A stretch of DNA of 6,775 nucleotides. Source: Symbiobacteriaceae bacterium. GTDB taxonomy: Bacteria; Bacillota_E; Symbiobacteriia; Symbiobacteriales; Symbiobacteriaceae. The stretch is taken from assembly GCA_027356675.1 (NCBI GenBank), contig DAHVXO010000024.1, positions 1-6,775 on the forward strand, read 5' to 3'. This document shows, piece after piece, positions 1 to 6,489 of this stretch (the first letter of the stretch is position 1; each line of letters begins with the position of its first letter). The notes under the pieces were generated by a model, which had not been told where the DNA came from, did not search any database, and saw only the letters and a list, made by a program, of their open reading frames with translations. The translations under genes and the position numbers were made by a program.

Positions 1-854
1 CCTCCGAAGTGCTGAAGCTGCTGAACAAGTACAAGCCGACGTCCTTCCCCGGAGTGCCGACCATCTACATGGCGCTGCTACAGCACCCGGATGTCTCCAA
101 GTACCAGTTAAAGGTTGGCTTCTGCGTCAGCGGGGCTGCCCCCATGCCTGTGGAGCTGCTGAACCGGTTTGAGTCCATTACCGGGGCGTCTATTATGGAG
201 GGGTACGGCCTGACGGAGACCTCACCCGTCACGCACGCCAACCCGCTCAAGGGCCGGCGGGTGCCCGGGTCCGTGGGACTGCCCTACCCCGACACAGATG
301 TGCGCATCGTCGACCTCGATACCGGGGCGGACGTGCCGCTGGGGCACGAGGGCGAAGTGCTCCTGCGCGGCCCGCAGGTGATGAAGGGCTACTGGAACAA
401 GCCGGAGGAGACGGCCCACGTCCTGAGGGACGGCTGGCTCTACACCGGCGACATCGGCCGGATGGACGAGGACGGCTACCTGTACATTGTCGACCGGATC
501 AAGGACATGATCATCGCGGGCGGGTTCAATATCTATCCGCGTGAGATCGATGAGGTCCTCTTCCAGCATCCGGCGGTCCTGGAAGCCTGTTCGATCGGTG
601 TGGTGGATGAGTACCGGGGGGAGACTGTGAAGGCCTTCGTGGTGCTCAAGCCCGGCGTCCAGGCGACGGAGCAGGAGATCCTCGAGTATTGCAAGACCAA
701 GCTCGCGGCCTACAAGCGGCCCCGGGAGATCGAGTTTATCAAGGCGCTGCCGAAGTCGACGGTTGGGAAGGTCCTACGGCGGGTGCTCGCCCAGCAGGAG
801 AGGGAGAAGGCTCAGCAGCGGGCCGAGCAGCAGGCTGCTTCCGTGGGCCAATGA
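1..854 (+). CDS. AMP-forming acyl-CoA synthetase/ligase (5' truncated by window edge)
   Basis: This is the C-terminal half (about 283 residues) of an adenylate-forming acyl-CoA ligase. The family activates a carboxylic acid with ATP to an acyl-adenylate, then transfers it to CoA. The frame is open to the left edge, so the GTG at 9 is not the real start. Visible family motifs in order are [10 protein letters not shown] (from 198), YTGD (from 441), the DRIKD hinge (from 492), GGFNIYP just after it, and the C-terminal PKSTVGK (750-770), whose final Lys is the expected catalytic lysine. The protein ends in a Gln/Glu/Ala-rich tail. The motif set is typical of medium/long-chain fatty acyl-CoA ligases, but exact chain length cannot be read from this half. 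The TGA stop overlaps the ATG of the next gene (ATGA), suggesting translational coupling. With a racemase, SCP2, SDR and thiolase downstream, it probably supplies the CoA ester for this pathway. Confidence 0.95.
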   Translation, partial: SEVLKLLNKYKPTSFPGVPTIYMALLQHPDVSKYQLKVGFCVSGAAPMPVELLNRFESITGASIMEGYGLTETSPVTHANPLKGRRVPGSVGLPYPDTDVRIVDLDTGADVPLGHEGEVLLRGPQVMKGYWNKPEETAHVLRDGWLYTGDIGRMDEDGYLYIVDRIKDMIIAGGFNIYPREIDEVLFQHPAVLEACSIGVVDEYRGETVKAFVVLKPGVQATEQEILEYCKTKLAAYKRPREIEFIKALPKSTVGKVLRRVLAQQEREKAQQRAEQQAASVGQ

Positions 855-1918
855 GACCGCTGGAGGGCCTCACAGTACTGGATCTGACCCGGCTGCTCCC
901 CGGGCCGTTCTGCGCCTGGCTCCTGCGGAGCTGGGGCGCTCGGGTGGTAAAGGTGGAGGAGCCGAAGGCCGGCGATTATCTCCGGGAAATGCGGCCGGTC
1001 TGGTTCGCACACCTGAACGCGGGGGCGGAATCGATCGCAGTCGACCTGAAGCGGCCGGCCGGGCGGGAGTTGCTCCTGCGCCTGGCGCCGGCGGTCGATA
1101 TCATATTGGAGGGCTTTCGCCCGGGCGTGATGGAGCGCCTGGGCTTAGGCTACGATGCCCTGCGCCAGGCCAATCCGCGTCTGGTGCTCGTCTCGATCAG
1201 CGGGTTTGGATCGGACGGGCCGCTGGTGGGGCGGGCGGGGCATGATATTACGTACCTGGCCCGGGGCGGGCTGCTTTCGCTGATGAACGAGTTGCCGCCG
1301 ATTCAGATCGCTGATCTGGGCGCGGGATTGACCGCGGCCGCAGGTGCACTGGCAGCTGTGGTGCAGGCCCTGCGCACGGGGTCGGGCGTTCATGTGGGTG
1401 CCTCCTTGCAAGACGCCGTCTTTGGGCTTGGCAGCCTGCAGGCGGTTGAGGCCCGCGCGGGGATGCCGCCGCAGCGGGATCAGATGATGCTCGCCGGCGC
1501 ACTGCCCGCGTATAGTGTGTACACGACCAGGGACGGTGGACGGGTTGCGCTGGGCGCCCTGGAGTTCAAGTTCTGGCAGCACTTCTGCACCGCTGTGGAG
1601 CGGCCGGACCTGATGGACCGGCACATGGACTGGGCGGTGCGCCCGGATCTGGAGGAGCTGTTCGCGTCACGCACCCGGAGCGAGTGGGCGGAGCTGGCGG
1701 ACCGGGCGGATACCTGCCTGGAGCCCGTTCTGACTATGTCCGAGGCGGTGGCGGAACGCGAATACCTCCAGCCGGTGCGTTTCGGGGGGGACCAGCCGGA
1801 GGCCGCGGGGCCGGCTCCCAGCAAAGGCGCTCACACCTGGAATTTCTTGCGCGAACACGGCTTCACCGAGCAGGAACTTACCGCCGCGGCTGCCGAAGCC
1901 ATTATTTCGGGACCCTAG
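851..1918 (+). CDS. CaiB/BaiF family protein, probable alpha-methylacyl-CoA racemase
   Basis: The product is a 355-residue class III CoA-transferase-fold protein. It begins [20 protein letters not shown], the usual family N-terminus, followed by the GARVVKVE segment and DLKRPAGRE. Residues matching the catalytic set of alpha-methylacyl-CoA racemase are present: His131 in GHDITYLA, Asp155 in QIADLGAG and Glu238 in GALEFKFW. The length (355) fits racemases (about 360-380) better than CoA-transferases (about 400). The racemase interconverts (2R)- and (2S)-2-methylacyl-CoA, which is needed before beta-oxidation of branched or sterol side-chain acids. The ATG at 851 overlaps the upstream stop by 4 bases. 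An open frame reaches back to 689, but that part lies inside the ligase gene and does not look like this family. A related CoA-transferase role remains possible. Confidence 0.92.
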   Translation: MRPLEGLTVLDLTRLLPGPFCAWLLRSWGARVVKVEEPKAGDYLREMRPVWFAHLNAGAESIAVDLKRPAGRELLLRLAPAVDIILEGFRPGVMERLGLGYDALRQANPRLVLVSISGFGSDGPLVGRAGHDITYLARGGLLSLMNELPPIQIADLGAGLTAAAGALAAVVQALRTGSGVHVGASLQDAVFGLGSLQAVEARAGMPPQRDQMMLAGALPAYSVYTTRDGGRVALGALEFKFWQHFCTAVERPDLMDRHMDWAVRPDLEELFASRTRSEWAELADRADTCLEPVLTMSEAVAEREYLQPVRFGGDQPEAAGPAPSKGAHTWNFLREHGFTEQELTAAAAEAIISGP

Positions 1919-1933
1919 TCCCCAGATGCCGTA

Positions 1934-1943
1934 CCCGATCGGG
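1934..1943. promoter_or_regulatory. 10-bp palindrome next to the tetR ribosome binding site
   Basis: CCCGATCGGG is a perfect 10-bp palindrome in the 39-base gap between the racemase stop and the regulator start. Its last three bases are the start of the GGGAGGT Shine-Dalgarno sequence (1941-1947). It could be part of an operator for autoregulation, or a weak structure affecting ribosome access. TetR operators are usually longer and imperfect, and no second copy was found in the window, so this is tentative. Confidence 0.2.
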
Positions 1944-1957
1944 AGGTTACCCCCAAA

Positions 1958-2545
1958 GTGCCCAGCAACAAGCAGGCAGAGATCATAGTGGCAGCCATCC
2001 ACCTCTTCCAGCAGAAGGGGTATCATGCGACTTCGATGCAGGATATTGCTGACGCCGTTAGTCTGCAGAAGGGCAGCCTTTACCATTACATCGCCGGGAA
2101 AGAAGACCTCCTGGTCGCCATCATCCACGACGCGATCATCCAGTACAACGCTCGCCTGGCCGAGGTGAAGGCAATGGACCTGCCGGTCCGCCGCCGCCTC
2201 GAACTGGCCGTGCGCGCACACCTGGAGGGTATCGCCGAGAACCTGGGCACGCTTACGATCTTCTTGCGGGAGAGCTACGCACTCAACGCGGAGCAGGCGA
2301 AACTCATCGATGCGGAGAACGCCGTCTACAACCGGATGTTTGAGGAACTTTATGCAGAGGGCGTCGCATCCGGTGAGGTTCGCAACCTCGATCCCAAGCT
2401 CGTCAACCGCACCGTGCTGGGCGCCTGCAATTGGATTTACCGCTGGTACGATCCGCAGGGCCCTCAGTCGATCAAGGAGATGAGCGACTTCTTCGTGGAC
2501 CTGCTATTCAAGGGGATGGAGGTGCGGGAGACCCCGCCCGCGTGA
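1958..2545 (+). CDS. TetR/AcrR family transcriptional regulator (KstR2-like C-terminus)
   Basis: A 195-residue one-component repressor of typical TetR length. The N-terminal DNA-binding domain (about residues 5-50) shows the classic pattern: AAIHLFQQKGYHATSMQDIA, then the recognition helix and LQKGSLYHYIAGKEDLL. The C-terminal ligand domain carries NWIYRWYDPQGP (158-169). This resembles the NW-RWY signature of KstR2-type and related acyl-CoA-responsive TetR proteins, which repress lipid or steroid catabolism genes; that link is inferred. The start is GTG at 1958, preceded by GGGAGGT (1941-1947) with a 10-base spacer. The gene sits inside the cluster, on the same strand as its neighbours, 39 bases after the racemase and 46 bases before the SCP2 gene. 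It therefore probably regulates its own transcription unit, with an acyl-CoA intermediate as plausible ligand. Confidence 0.93.
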   Translation: MPSNKQAEIIVAAIHLFQQKGYHATSMQDIADAVSLQKGSLYHYIAGKEDLLVAIIHDAIIQYNARLAEVKAMDLPVRRRLELAVRAHLEGIAENLGTLTIFLRESYALNAEQAKLIDAENAVYNRMFEELYAEGVASGEVRNLDPKLVNRTVLGACNWIYRWYDPQGPQSIKEMSDFFVDLLFKGMEVRETPPA

Positions 2546-2591
2546 CCTAAGATGTCTGCGGTCCCTGATGCGACGAAAGGAGCGTACCCAC

Positions 2592-2915
2592 ATGCCAACC
2601 ATCGGCGAGGTCTTTGAGATCGTCAAATCCCGTGCGGTCGCGAATCCCAGCAAGTATGCCACCCTGAACGCCAGCTACCAGTTCGAATTGACCGGCGACC
2701 CTGGCGGCACTTACCACGCAACATTTGCAGGCGGCGCCGTCGACGTCGGCGAAGGCGGCGTGGAGAACCCCGGCTGCACCTTGGTCATGAGCGCAAACGA
2801 CTTCCTCTCCATGGTCGATGGGAAGCTGAACGCCACCACCGCTTTTATGAGCGGTAAGTTGAAGCTGAAGGGCGACATGGGGTTGGCCATGAAGCTCCAG
2901 ACTCTCATCAGCTAG
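2592..2915 (+). CDS. SCP2 sterol-binding domain protein (stand-alone)
   Basis: A 107-residue protein made of a single SCP2 (sterol carrier protein 2) lipid-binding domain. The fold gives a hydrophobic tunnel for fatty acyl-CoAs or sterols. Supporting segments are YQFELTGDPGGTYHATFAGG (strands, about residues 29-48), the CTLVMSANDFLSMVDGKLN block (62-80) and the closing SGKLKLKGDMGLAMKL (87-102), a strong family signature. There is no signal peptide or membrane segment, so it should be cytosolic. The ATG at 2592 is chosen because AAAGGAG (2576-2582) lies 9 bases upstream. An in-frame ATG at 2568 lies ahead of that Shine-Dalgarno and is unlikely. The stop is followed after 12 bases by an intrinsic terminator, so this is the last gene of the first transcription unit. 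Its likely job is to bind or present the lipid substrate to the cluster enzymes. Confidence 0.92.
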   Translation: MPTIGEVFEIVKSRAVANPSKYATLNASYQFELTGDPGGTYHATFAGGAVDVGEGGVENPGCTLVMSANDFLSMVDGKLNATTAFMSGKLKLKGDMGLAMKLQTLIS

Positions 2916-2927
2916 ATGCCGGGCAGG

Positions 2928-2959
2928 CCCCCACCAGGACGTGCTGGTGGGGGTTTTTT
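2928..2959 (+). terminator. Intrinsic (Rho-independent) terminator after the SCP2 gene
   Basis: A perfect 10-bp GC-rich stem, CCCCCACCAG (2928-2937) pairing with CTGGTGGGGG (2944-2953), has a 6-base loop GACGTG. It is followed at once by six T residues (2954-2959). It starts 12 bases after the SCP2 stop, the expected place for the end of the ligase-racemase-tetR-SCP2 unit. The T tract ends only 20 bases before the proposed SDR start, so it also lies in the immediate leader of the next gene. Confidence 0.93.
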
Positions 2960-2965
2960 GTCGGG

Positions 2966-2974
2966 AAGGGGTGA
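2966..2974 (+). promoter_or_regulatory. Ribosome binding site that decides the SDR start
   Basis: AAGGGGTGA closely matches the anti-Shine-Dalgarno complement AAGGAGGTGA with one base missing. It ends 5 bases before the TTG at 2980, a good spacing. It overlaps the alternative GTG at 2971, which therefore has no properly spaced site. Confidence 0.6.
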
Positions 2975-2979
2975 CTGAA

Positions 2980-3810
2980 TTGTTCAACCTGGCGGGGAAG
3001 ACAGCCGTGGTAACGGGCGGCTCTCGGGGGTTGGGCCGGGCCGATGCCCTCGCGCTGGCGCAGGCTGGGGCCGATGTGGTGATCACGGATATCCTGGTCG
3101 AGAGTGACGCCAGTGGGCAGGAGACCGCTGAACAGTACGGCCCCCTGGCGCAGTTTATGCGCGCAAGCCGGGCGGTTTACGCGGAGCGGACCCGAGATGA
3201 GATCCGGGCGCTGGGCCGCCGTTCCGAGGCCTATAAGATGGATGTGACGGACCGGGCGCAGGTCCGGGCGGTGCTGGAGCAGGTGCTCCAGGAGTTCGGG
3301 GGCATCCATATCCTCGTAAATAACGCCGGGACCCTTGACCATACGGCGCAGATCGATCAGCAGGACGAGGGGCTTTGGGAACGGGACCTGCGGGTCAACC
3401 TGACCGGGGCCTTCAACTTCGCCCGCGGCGTCTGGCCGGTCATGAAAGCGCAGGGCTTTGGCCGGATCATTAACATGGCGTCGGTGGCTGGGACCCTGGG
3501 CGGATTCGGCCAGGCCTCTTATAGTACGACCAAAGCTGGATTGCTCGGCCTGACGAAGACCCTGGCCCTGGAGGGTGCTCGCTACGGGATCACGTGCAAC
3601 GCCATCGTGCCCGGGATCATCGCCACCGAGGCCTATCAGATGTCCAGCCCGAAGATGCGCGAGCGGATGGAGGCCCGCACCGCCTTCCGGCGGCCGGGGC
3701 AGCCGGCGGATATCGCACACGCCATCGTCTTCCTCGCCTCCGATGAGGCCGGCTACATCACCGGAGTCGGCCTGAACGTCTCCGGTGGGATTGAACTATT
3801 TACATTCTAG
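2980..3810 (+). CDS. Short-chain dehydrogenase/reductase (SDR, FabG/hydroxyacyl-CoA dehydrogenase type)
   Basis: A 276-residue classical SDR that oxidises or reduces a hydroxy/keto group with a nicotinamide cofactor. Visible motifs are the Rossmann loop TGGSRGLG (12-19), Asp37 at the end of strand 2 (suggesting NAD preference), DVT (88-90) and NNAG (114-117). The catalytic tetrad is Asn140, Ser168, Tyr181 and Lys185 (YSTTK), followed by PG (211-212). About 25 residues more than usual separate strand 2 from the DVT strand (roughly residues 39-82), so NNAG falls at 114 rather than near 90. The TTG at 2980 gives the normal N-terminus MFNLAGKTAVVTGG and has a well-spaced Shine-Dalgarno. GTG at 2971 is the alternative, and the longer frame from 2941 would begin inside the terminator hairpin. 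In this context it probably acts on a 3-hydroxyacyl-CoA or a ring or side-chain alcohol; the substrate is inferred. Confidence 0.93.
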   Translation: MFNLAGKTAVVTGGSRGLGRADALALAQAGADVVITDILVESDASGQETAEQYGPLAQFMRASRAVYAERTRDEIRALGRRSEAYKMDVTDRAQVRAVLEQVLQEFGGIHILVNNAGTLDHTAQIDQQDEGLWERDLRVNLTGAFNFARGVWPVMKAQGFGRIINMASVAGTLGGFGQASYSTTKAGLLGLTKTLALEGARYGITCNAIVPGIIATEAYQMSSPKMRERMEARTAFRRPGQPADIAHAIVFLASDEAGYITGVGLNVSGGIELFTF

Positions 3811-3902
3811 GGCGCCGGCACGGCACGGAAGGCAGCCCAAGCCGGCGGGGCAGACTGGTGGGACGAGGCCGGGGGCGAGAAGCGAAGGGGGTCTGTGGGG
3901 AG

Positions 3903-5015
3903 ATGGAAGCGTGGATTATTGAGGCCGTCCGTACCCCGACCGGCAAGAAGAAGGGCACGCTGTCGACCATTCGGCCGGATGACCTGGCGGCGGGCATTTT
4001 GCGGGGGCTGGTGGATCGGGTGGGCGTGGACCCGGTCCAGGTGGAGGACGTGATTATGGGCTGCGTCACACCCATTGGGGAGCAGGGCTGGAACATCGGG
4101 CGACAGGCGGCCCTGATCGCCGGTTTTCCGCTGGATGTCTGCGGTGTGAGCCTCAACCGGATGTGCGGGTCGGGTCTGCAGGCGGTCAACTGGGCGGCGC
4201 AGGGGGTCATGTCAGGGACGCACGACCTGATCATCGCCGCAGGGGTCGAATCGATGAGCCGGGTACCCATGGGTTCGGACGGCGGGGACTTCAGCCCGGC
4301 TCTGACCGAGAAGTACAACATCGTGCCCCAGCACGTGAGTGCGGAGATGATCGCCAAGCAGTGGGGCTTTAGTCGCCGGGACCTGGATGAGTATAGCCTG
4401 GAGAGCCATCGCCGGGCGGCGCGTGCCCAGGCTGAGGGGCGGTTTGCCCGCGAGATTATTCCCACGGGCGGACTCAGCCATGACGAGACGGTCCGGCCGG
4501 ATACCTCGCTGGAGAAGATCGCCTCGCTCCCGCCGCTCTTTCCACCCGACGGGGTGATTCACGCCGGGAACGCTTCGCAGATCTGCGACGGAGCGGCCGC
4601 GGTGCTGGTGGCCTCGCCAGCGAAAGCTGGGGAACTGGGGTTGAAACCTCGGGCTCGCATCCGGGCGATGGCCCTGGCCGGGGTCGATCCCACGCTGATG
4701 CTCCATGGCGTGATGCCGGCGACGGAGAAGGTGCTGAAGAAGGCCGGCCTCGGCATGGGCGACATCGACCTGTTTGAAGTCAACGAGGCCTTCGCCTCGG
4801 TACCGCTGGCCTGGATGAAGGACTTGAAGGCGCCCTGGGAGCGGCTGAACGTCAACGGCGGGGCGATTGCGCTGGGACACCCGCTGGGGGCGTCGGGCGC
4901 CCGCATCACGGCCACGCTGCTGAGCGAATTGGAGCGGCGGGACGGGACCTTTGGGCTAGTCACCATGTGCATCGGGTTCGGGATGGCGATTGCGACGGTG
5001 TTTGAGCGGGTGTAA
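3903..5015 (+). CDS. Thiolase family protein (acetyl-CoA acetyltransferase / 3-ketoacyl-CoA thiolase)
   Basis: A 370-residue thiolase, slightly shorter than the usual 390 or so. It begins with the typical WIIEAVRTPTGKKKGTL. The catalytic residues are present: nucleophile Cys88 in NRMCGSG, the NEAFA motif (294-298), His326 in GHPLGASGAR and Cys356 in MCIGFG. The GNASQICDGAAAVL segment (222-235) is the usual central signature. The C-terminal CxGxGxG motif reads CIGFGMA, so the third glycine is alanine. The family cleaves 3-ketoacyl-CoA with CoA, or runs the reverse condensation. In this cluster the degradative direction is more likely. ATG 3903 is chosen because the family N-terminus starts there and GAAGGGGGT (3884-3892) lies 10 bases upstream. 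The frame back to 3858 adds only low-complexity residues. The gene follows the SDR by 92 bases and probably shares its transcript. Confidence 0.95.
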   Translation: MEAWIIEAVRTPTGKKKGTLSTIRPDDLAAGILRGLVDRVGVDPVQVEDVIMGCVTPIGEQGWNIGRQAALIAGFPLDVCGVSLNRMCGSGLQAVNWAAQGVMSGTHDLIIAAGVESMSRVPMGSDGGDFSPALTEKYNIVPQHVSAEMIAKQWGFSRRDLDEYSLESHRRAARAQAEGRFAREIIPTGGLSHDETVRPDTSLEKIASLPPLFPPDGVIHAGNASQICDGAAAVLVASPAKAGELGLKPRARIRAMALAGVDPTLMLHGVMPATEKVLKKAGLGMGDIDLFEVNEAFASVPLAWMKDLKAPWERLNVNGGAIALGHPLGASGARITATLLSELERRDGTFGLVTMCIGFGMAIATVFERV

Positions 5016-5021
5016 AGTGGT

Positions 5022-5053
5022 GCCGGCCGCAGACCCTGGGGTCAACGGCCGGC
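5022..5053. terminator. GC-rich hairpin at the convergent gene junction, candidate bidirectional terminator
   Basis: GCCGGCCG (5022-5029) and CGGCCGGC (5046-5053) form a perfect 8-bp inverted repeat. Inside it, GACC (5032-5035) and GGTC (5040-5043) can extend the stem across a 2x2 internal loop, leaving a CTGG tetraloop. It spans the 26-base gap between the thiolase stop and the stop of the reverse-strand Fe-S gene, and includes the latter's stop codon. There is no T tract on either side, so it is not a canonical intrinsic terminator. The position between convergent genes is what suggests a transcription-ending or mRNA 3'-end role. Confidence 0.4.
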
Positions 5054-5743
5054 CTCATATCTGCCTTGCAGGAACGTCTCGAAGCGGGAGCGGGTCTCGC
5101 CATCGCTCTTATAACGGGATGACTCCAGGCCGATCATCTCGCGGCGGAGGTCAGGGCGGAGCACGCAGGCGTGCCGGGCCGGGCAGGCGTGGAGGCACGG
5201 GGCGTGCTTGAGCTTCGTGGTGATGCACTTGTAGCCGTCATAGCCGGCCTTCGAGACCGCGCCGGATGGGCAGGCGGCCAGGCATGTCGCGGGGCACTCG
5301 GTGCAGGGGTCAAAGTCGGTTGGCCCGGTGGCGGGGCTTTCGTCTGCGAGGACGATGGCACCCAGCAGGGAGAACCAGGGCCCCCAGCGAGGGGTAAGCA
5401 CCACGTGGTTGAGGCCCATCACACCGATCCCTGCTGCGATCGCGGCGCGCATGAACGGAAAGTTGAGTCCGGTGCGGTAAGGGTTCAGGTAGCGCGGCGA
5501 CGGGCCAAGACGCGCTTCGAAGAGATATTGGGCGTAATCGGAGAGCCAGTGCTCGGGATCTCCGTGAACGGCCGCATGCGCTTGGCAGCGGCGGATGAAG
5601 TCCGGACCGCCCGCTCCGAAGATCACGATGGACCGGTGGGCGATGTCCGAGGGCAGGTAGCCGGCCCAATCCGCTGAGGGAACCACGCCAGCAAGGTCGG
5701 CGCCGATCTCCGCCAACCACTGGTACACCTGGCCCTGCTCCAC
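5042..5743 (-). CDS. QueG-like double 4Fe-4S cluster protein, function unknown
   Basis: A reverse-strand protein of 233 residues. Its C-terminal third carries eight cysteines in two groups: CTECPATCLAACP (147-159), then C173 with CLHACPARHAC (183-193), enough for two 4Fe-4S clusters. The segment NFPFMRAAIAAGIGVMGLNH and the following RWGPWFSLLGAIVLAD resemble the core of epoxyqueuosine reductase QueG and relatives. However, the protein is much shorter than QueG (about 310-380 residues), and the first cysteine motif has CxxCxxxCxxxCP rather than CxxCxxCxxxCP. It is therefore probably not the tRNA queuosine enzyme; a redox role is inferred. The start GTG at 5743 has GGGGGAG five bases upstream. 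GTG at 5749 would abut that site, adding two residues. No signal peptide is seen. It converges on the thiolase and need not belong to that pathway. Confidence 0.82.
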   Translation of the reverse strand: MEQGQVYQWLAEIGADLAGVVPSADWAGYLPSDIAHRSIVIFGAGGPDFIRRCQAHAAVHGDPEHWLSDYAQYLFEARLGPSPRYLNPYRTGLNFPFMRAAIAAGIGVMGLNHVVLTPRWGPWFSLLGAIVLADESPATGPTDFDPCTECPATCLAACPSGAVSKAGYDGYKCITTKLKHAPCLHACPARHACVLRPDLRREMIGLESSRYKSDGETRSRFETFLQGRYEAGR

Positions 5744-5748
5744 ACGCA

Positions 5749-5755
5749 CTCCCCC
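5749..5755 (-). promoter_or_regulatory. Ribosome binding site of the Fe-S protein gene
   Basis: On the reverse strand GGGGGAG lies five bases before the GTG at 5743 and overlaps the first base of the alternative GTG at 5749. Spacing favours the downstream start. Confidence 0.5.
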
Positions 5756-5767
5756 ATTCGTGGTACC

Positions 5768-5773
5768 ATTCTA
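5768..5773 (-). promoter_or_regulatory. Candidate -10 element for the Fe-S protein gene
   Basis: TAGAAT on the reverse strand matches the sigma-70 type -10 consensus at five of six positions. It would give a start near 5761 and a leader of about 18 bases carrying the Shine-Dalgarno. The hexamer 17 bases upstream (GCGACT) matches the -35 consensus at only three positions, so the call is weak. Confidence 0.3.
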
Positions 5774-5918
5774 CCATGAACCGATCAACGAGTCGCCGTC
5801 ATTGGATAGTCCGTGGTACGGCAGCGCCATCTGTCGCAGCCGTGACTTCGGGGAGACCTGTACGGGTTCTTGGGCGGGCCGATGGGGCTGCGGCTTGCTG
5901 GTTGTCCCTGGCGGATTG

Positions 5919-5927
5919 TGTTAAGAT
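5919..5927 (+). promoter_or_regulatory. Candidate extended -10 promoter for yajQ
   Basis: TGTTAAGAT contains the TGn extension followed by TAAGAT (5922-5927), four of six matches to the -10 consensus. It lies in a locally less GC-rich patch about 43 bases before the yajQ ATG. No good -35 sits at 16-18 bases; TTGTCC at 5902-5907 is only 14 bases away. An extended -10 would lessen that need. The rest of the 5750-5969 intergenic region shows no RNA gene or convincing ORF. Confidence 0.35.
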
Positions 5928-5969
5928 GAATCGATGCAGTACGGCCTCCGGGCGTGAGGGGTGGCTTCC

Positions 5970-6464
5970 ATGGCTGATTTCTCGTTTGATGTAGTCTCTA
6001 AGGTAGACATGGCTGAAGTCGTCAATGCCGTCAACCAGTCCACGAAGGAGATGCAGACCCGCTTCGACTTCCGTGGCAGCAAGGCGGCGATCACCCTCGA
6101 TGAGAAGAAGGGCGAACTGACACTCATCGCTGACGACGAGATGAAGCTGACCAACGTGGTCGATATTCTGCAGACCAAGCTAGTCAAGCGAGGGGTCTCG
6201 CTGAAGGCGCTCGAGTACAGCAAGGCGGAAGAGGCCCTGGGGGGCACGCTCCGGCAATTGGTCACGCTGAAGCAGGGCATCGCCCAGGAGAAGGCCAAGC
6301 AGATGACCGCTGCCATTCGTGACGCCAAGATCAAGGTCAAGGCGGAGATTCGTGGCGATGAACTACGGATCTCAGGCGCCAAGAAGGATGACCTGCAGGC
6401 TGCCATTCAGTTGCTGCGCGACAAGGATTACGGTCTGGAGCTACAGTTCATCAACTACCGGTAG
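5970..6464 (+). CDS. yajQ: YajQ family nucleotide / cyclic di-GMP-binding protein
   Basis: A 164-residue protein, the normal length for YajQ. It shows the family signatures MADFSFDVVSKVDMAEV at the N-terminus, TRFDFRGSKA (30-39), VKRGVSLKAL (72-81), then IKVKAEIRGDELRISGAKKDDLQ (121-143, the second domain) and LQFINYR at the C-terminus. The fold is two ferredoxin-like (RNP-like) halves in the cytosol. Homologues bind nucleotides or tRNA, and some bind cyclic di-GMP and act as effectors; which applies here cannot be read from sequence. ATG 5970 is chosen because AGGGGTGG (5957-5964) is 5 bases upstream. GTG at 5961 is inside that site. It faces away from the Fe-S gene and is followed after 25 bases by the lipoprotein, possibly on the same transcript. 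Confidence 0.95.
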   Translation: MADFSFDVVSKVDMAEVVNAVNQSTKEMQTRFDFRGSKAAITLDEKKGELTLIADDEMKLTNVVDILQTKLVKRGVSLKALEYSKAEEALGGTLRQLVTLKQGIAQEKAKQMTAAIRDAKIKVKAEIRGDELRISGAKKDDLQAAIQLLRDKDYGLELQFINYR

Positions 6465-6489
6465 GGGAAGCTTACGAGGGGGAGCGGCT

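Noticed and set aside
689..850. Upstream extension of the racemase reading frame
   Set aside because: It lies inside the ligase gene's conserved C-terminus and its translation is not family-like. The ATG at 851 gives the standard CaiB-family N-terminus.
2908..3720. Long reverse-strand open frame (270 codons) opposite the SDR
   Set aside because: It is antisense to a complete SDR with all catalytic motifs. The translation shows no recognisable domain; such shadow frames are common in GC-rich genes.
3813..3847. CGCCGGC / GCCGGCG inverted repeat between the SDR and thiolase genes
   Set aside because: The stem is only 7 bp with a 21-base loop and no T tract, in very GC-rich DNA; this is likely chance.
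4212..4880. Long reverse-strand open frame opposite the thiolase
   Set aside because: It is a shadow of the well-conserved thiolase, with no domain signature of its own.
5171..5677. Forward-strand open frame opposite the Fe-S gene
   Set aside because: The reverse strand encodes the patterned cysteine motifs and QueG-like core; the forward frame has none.
5759..5819. CGTGGTAC repeated at 5759-5766 and 5812-5819 in the divergent intergenic region
   Set aside because: Two copies of an 8-mer 53 bases apart, without further symmetry, are too weak to call an operator.
5776..5994. Possible 72-residue ORF between the Fe-S gene and yajQ
   Set aside because: It has no Shine-Dalgarno or recognisable motif, its composition is shadow-like, and it overlaps the yajQ start.
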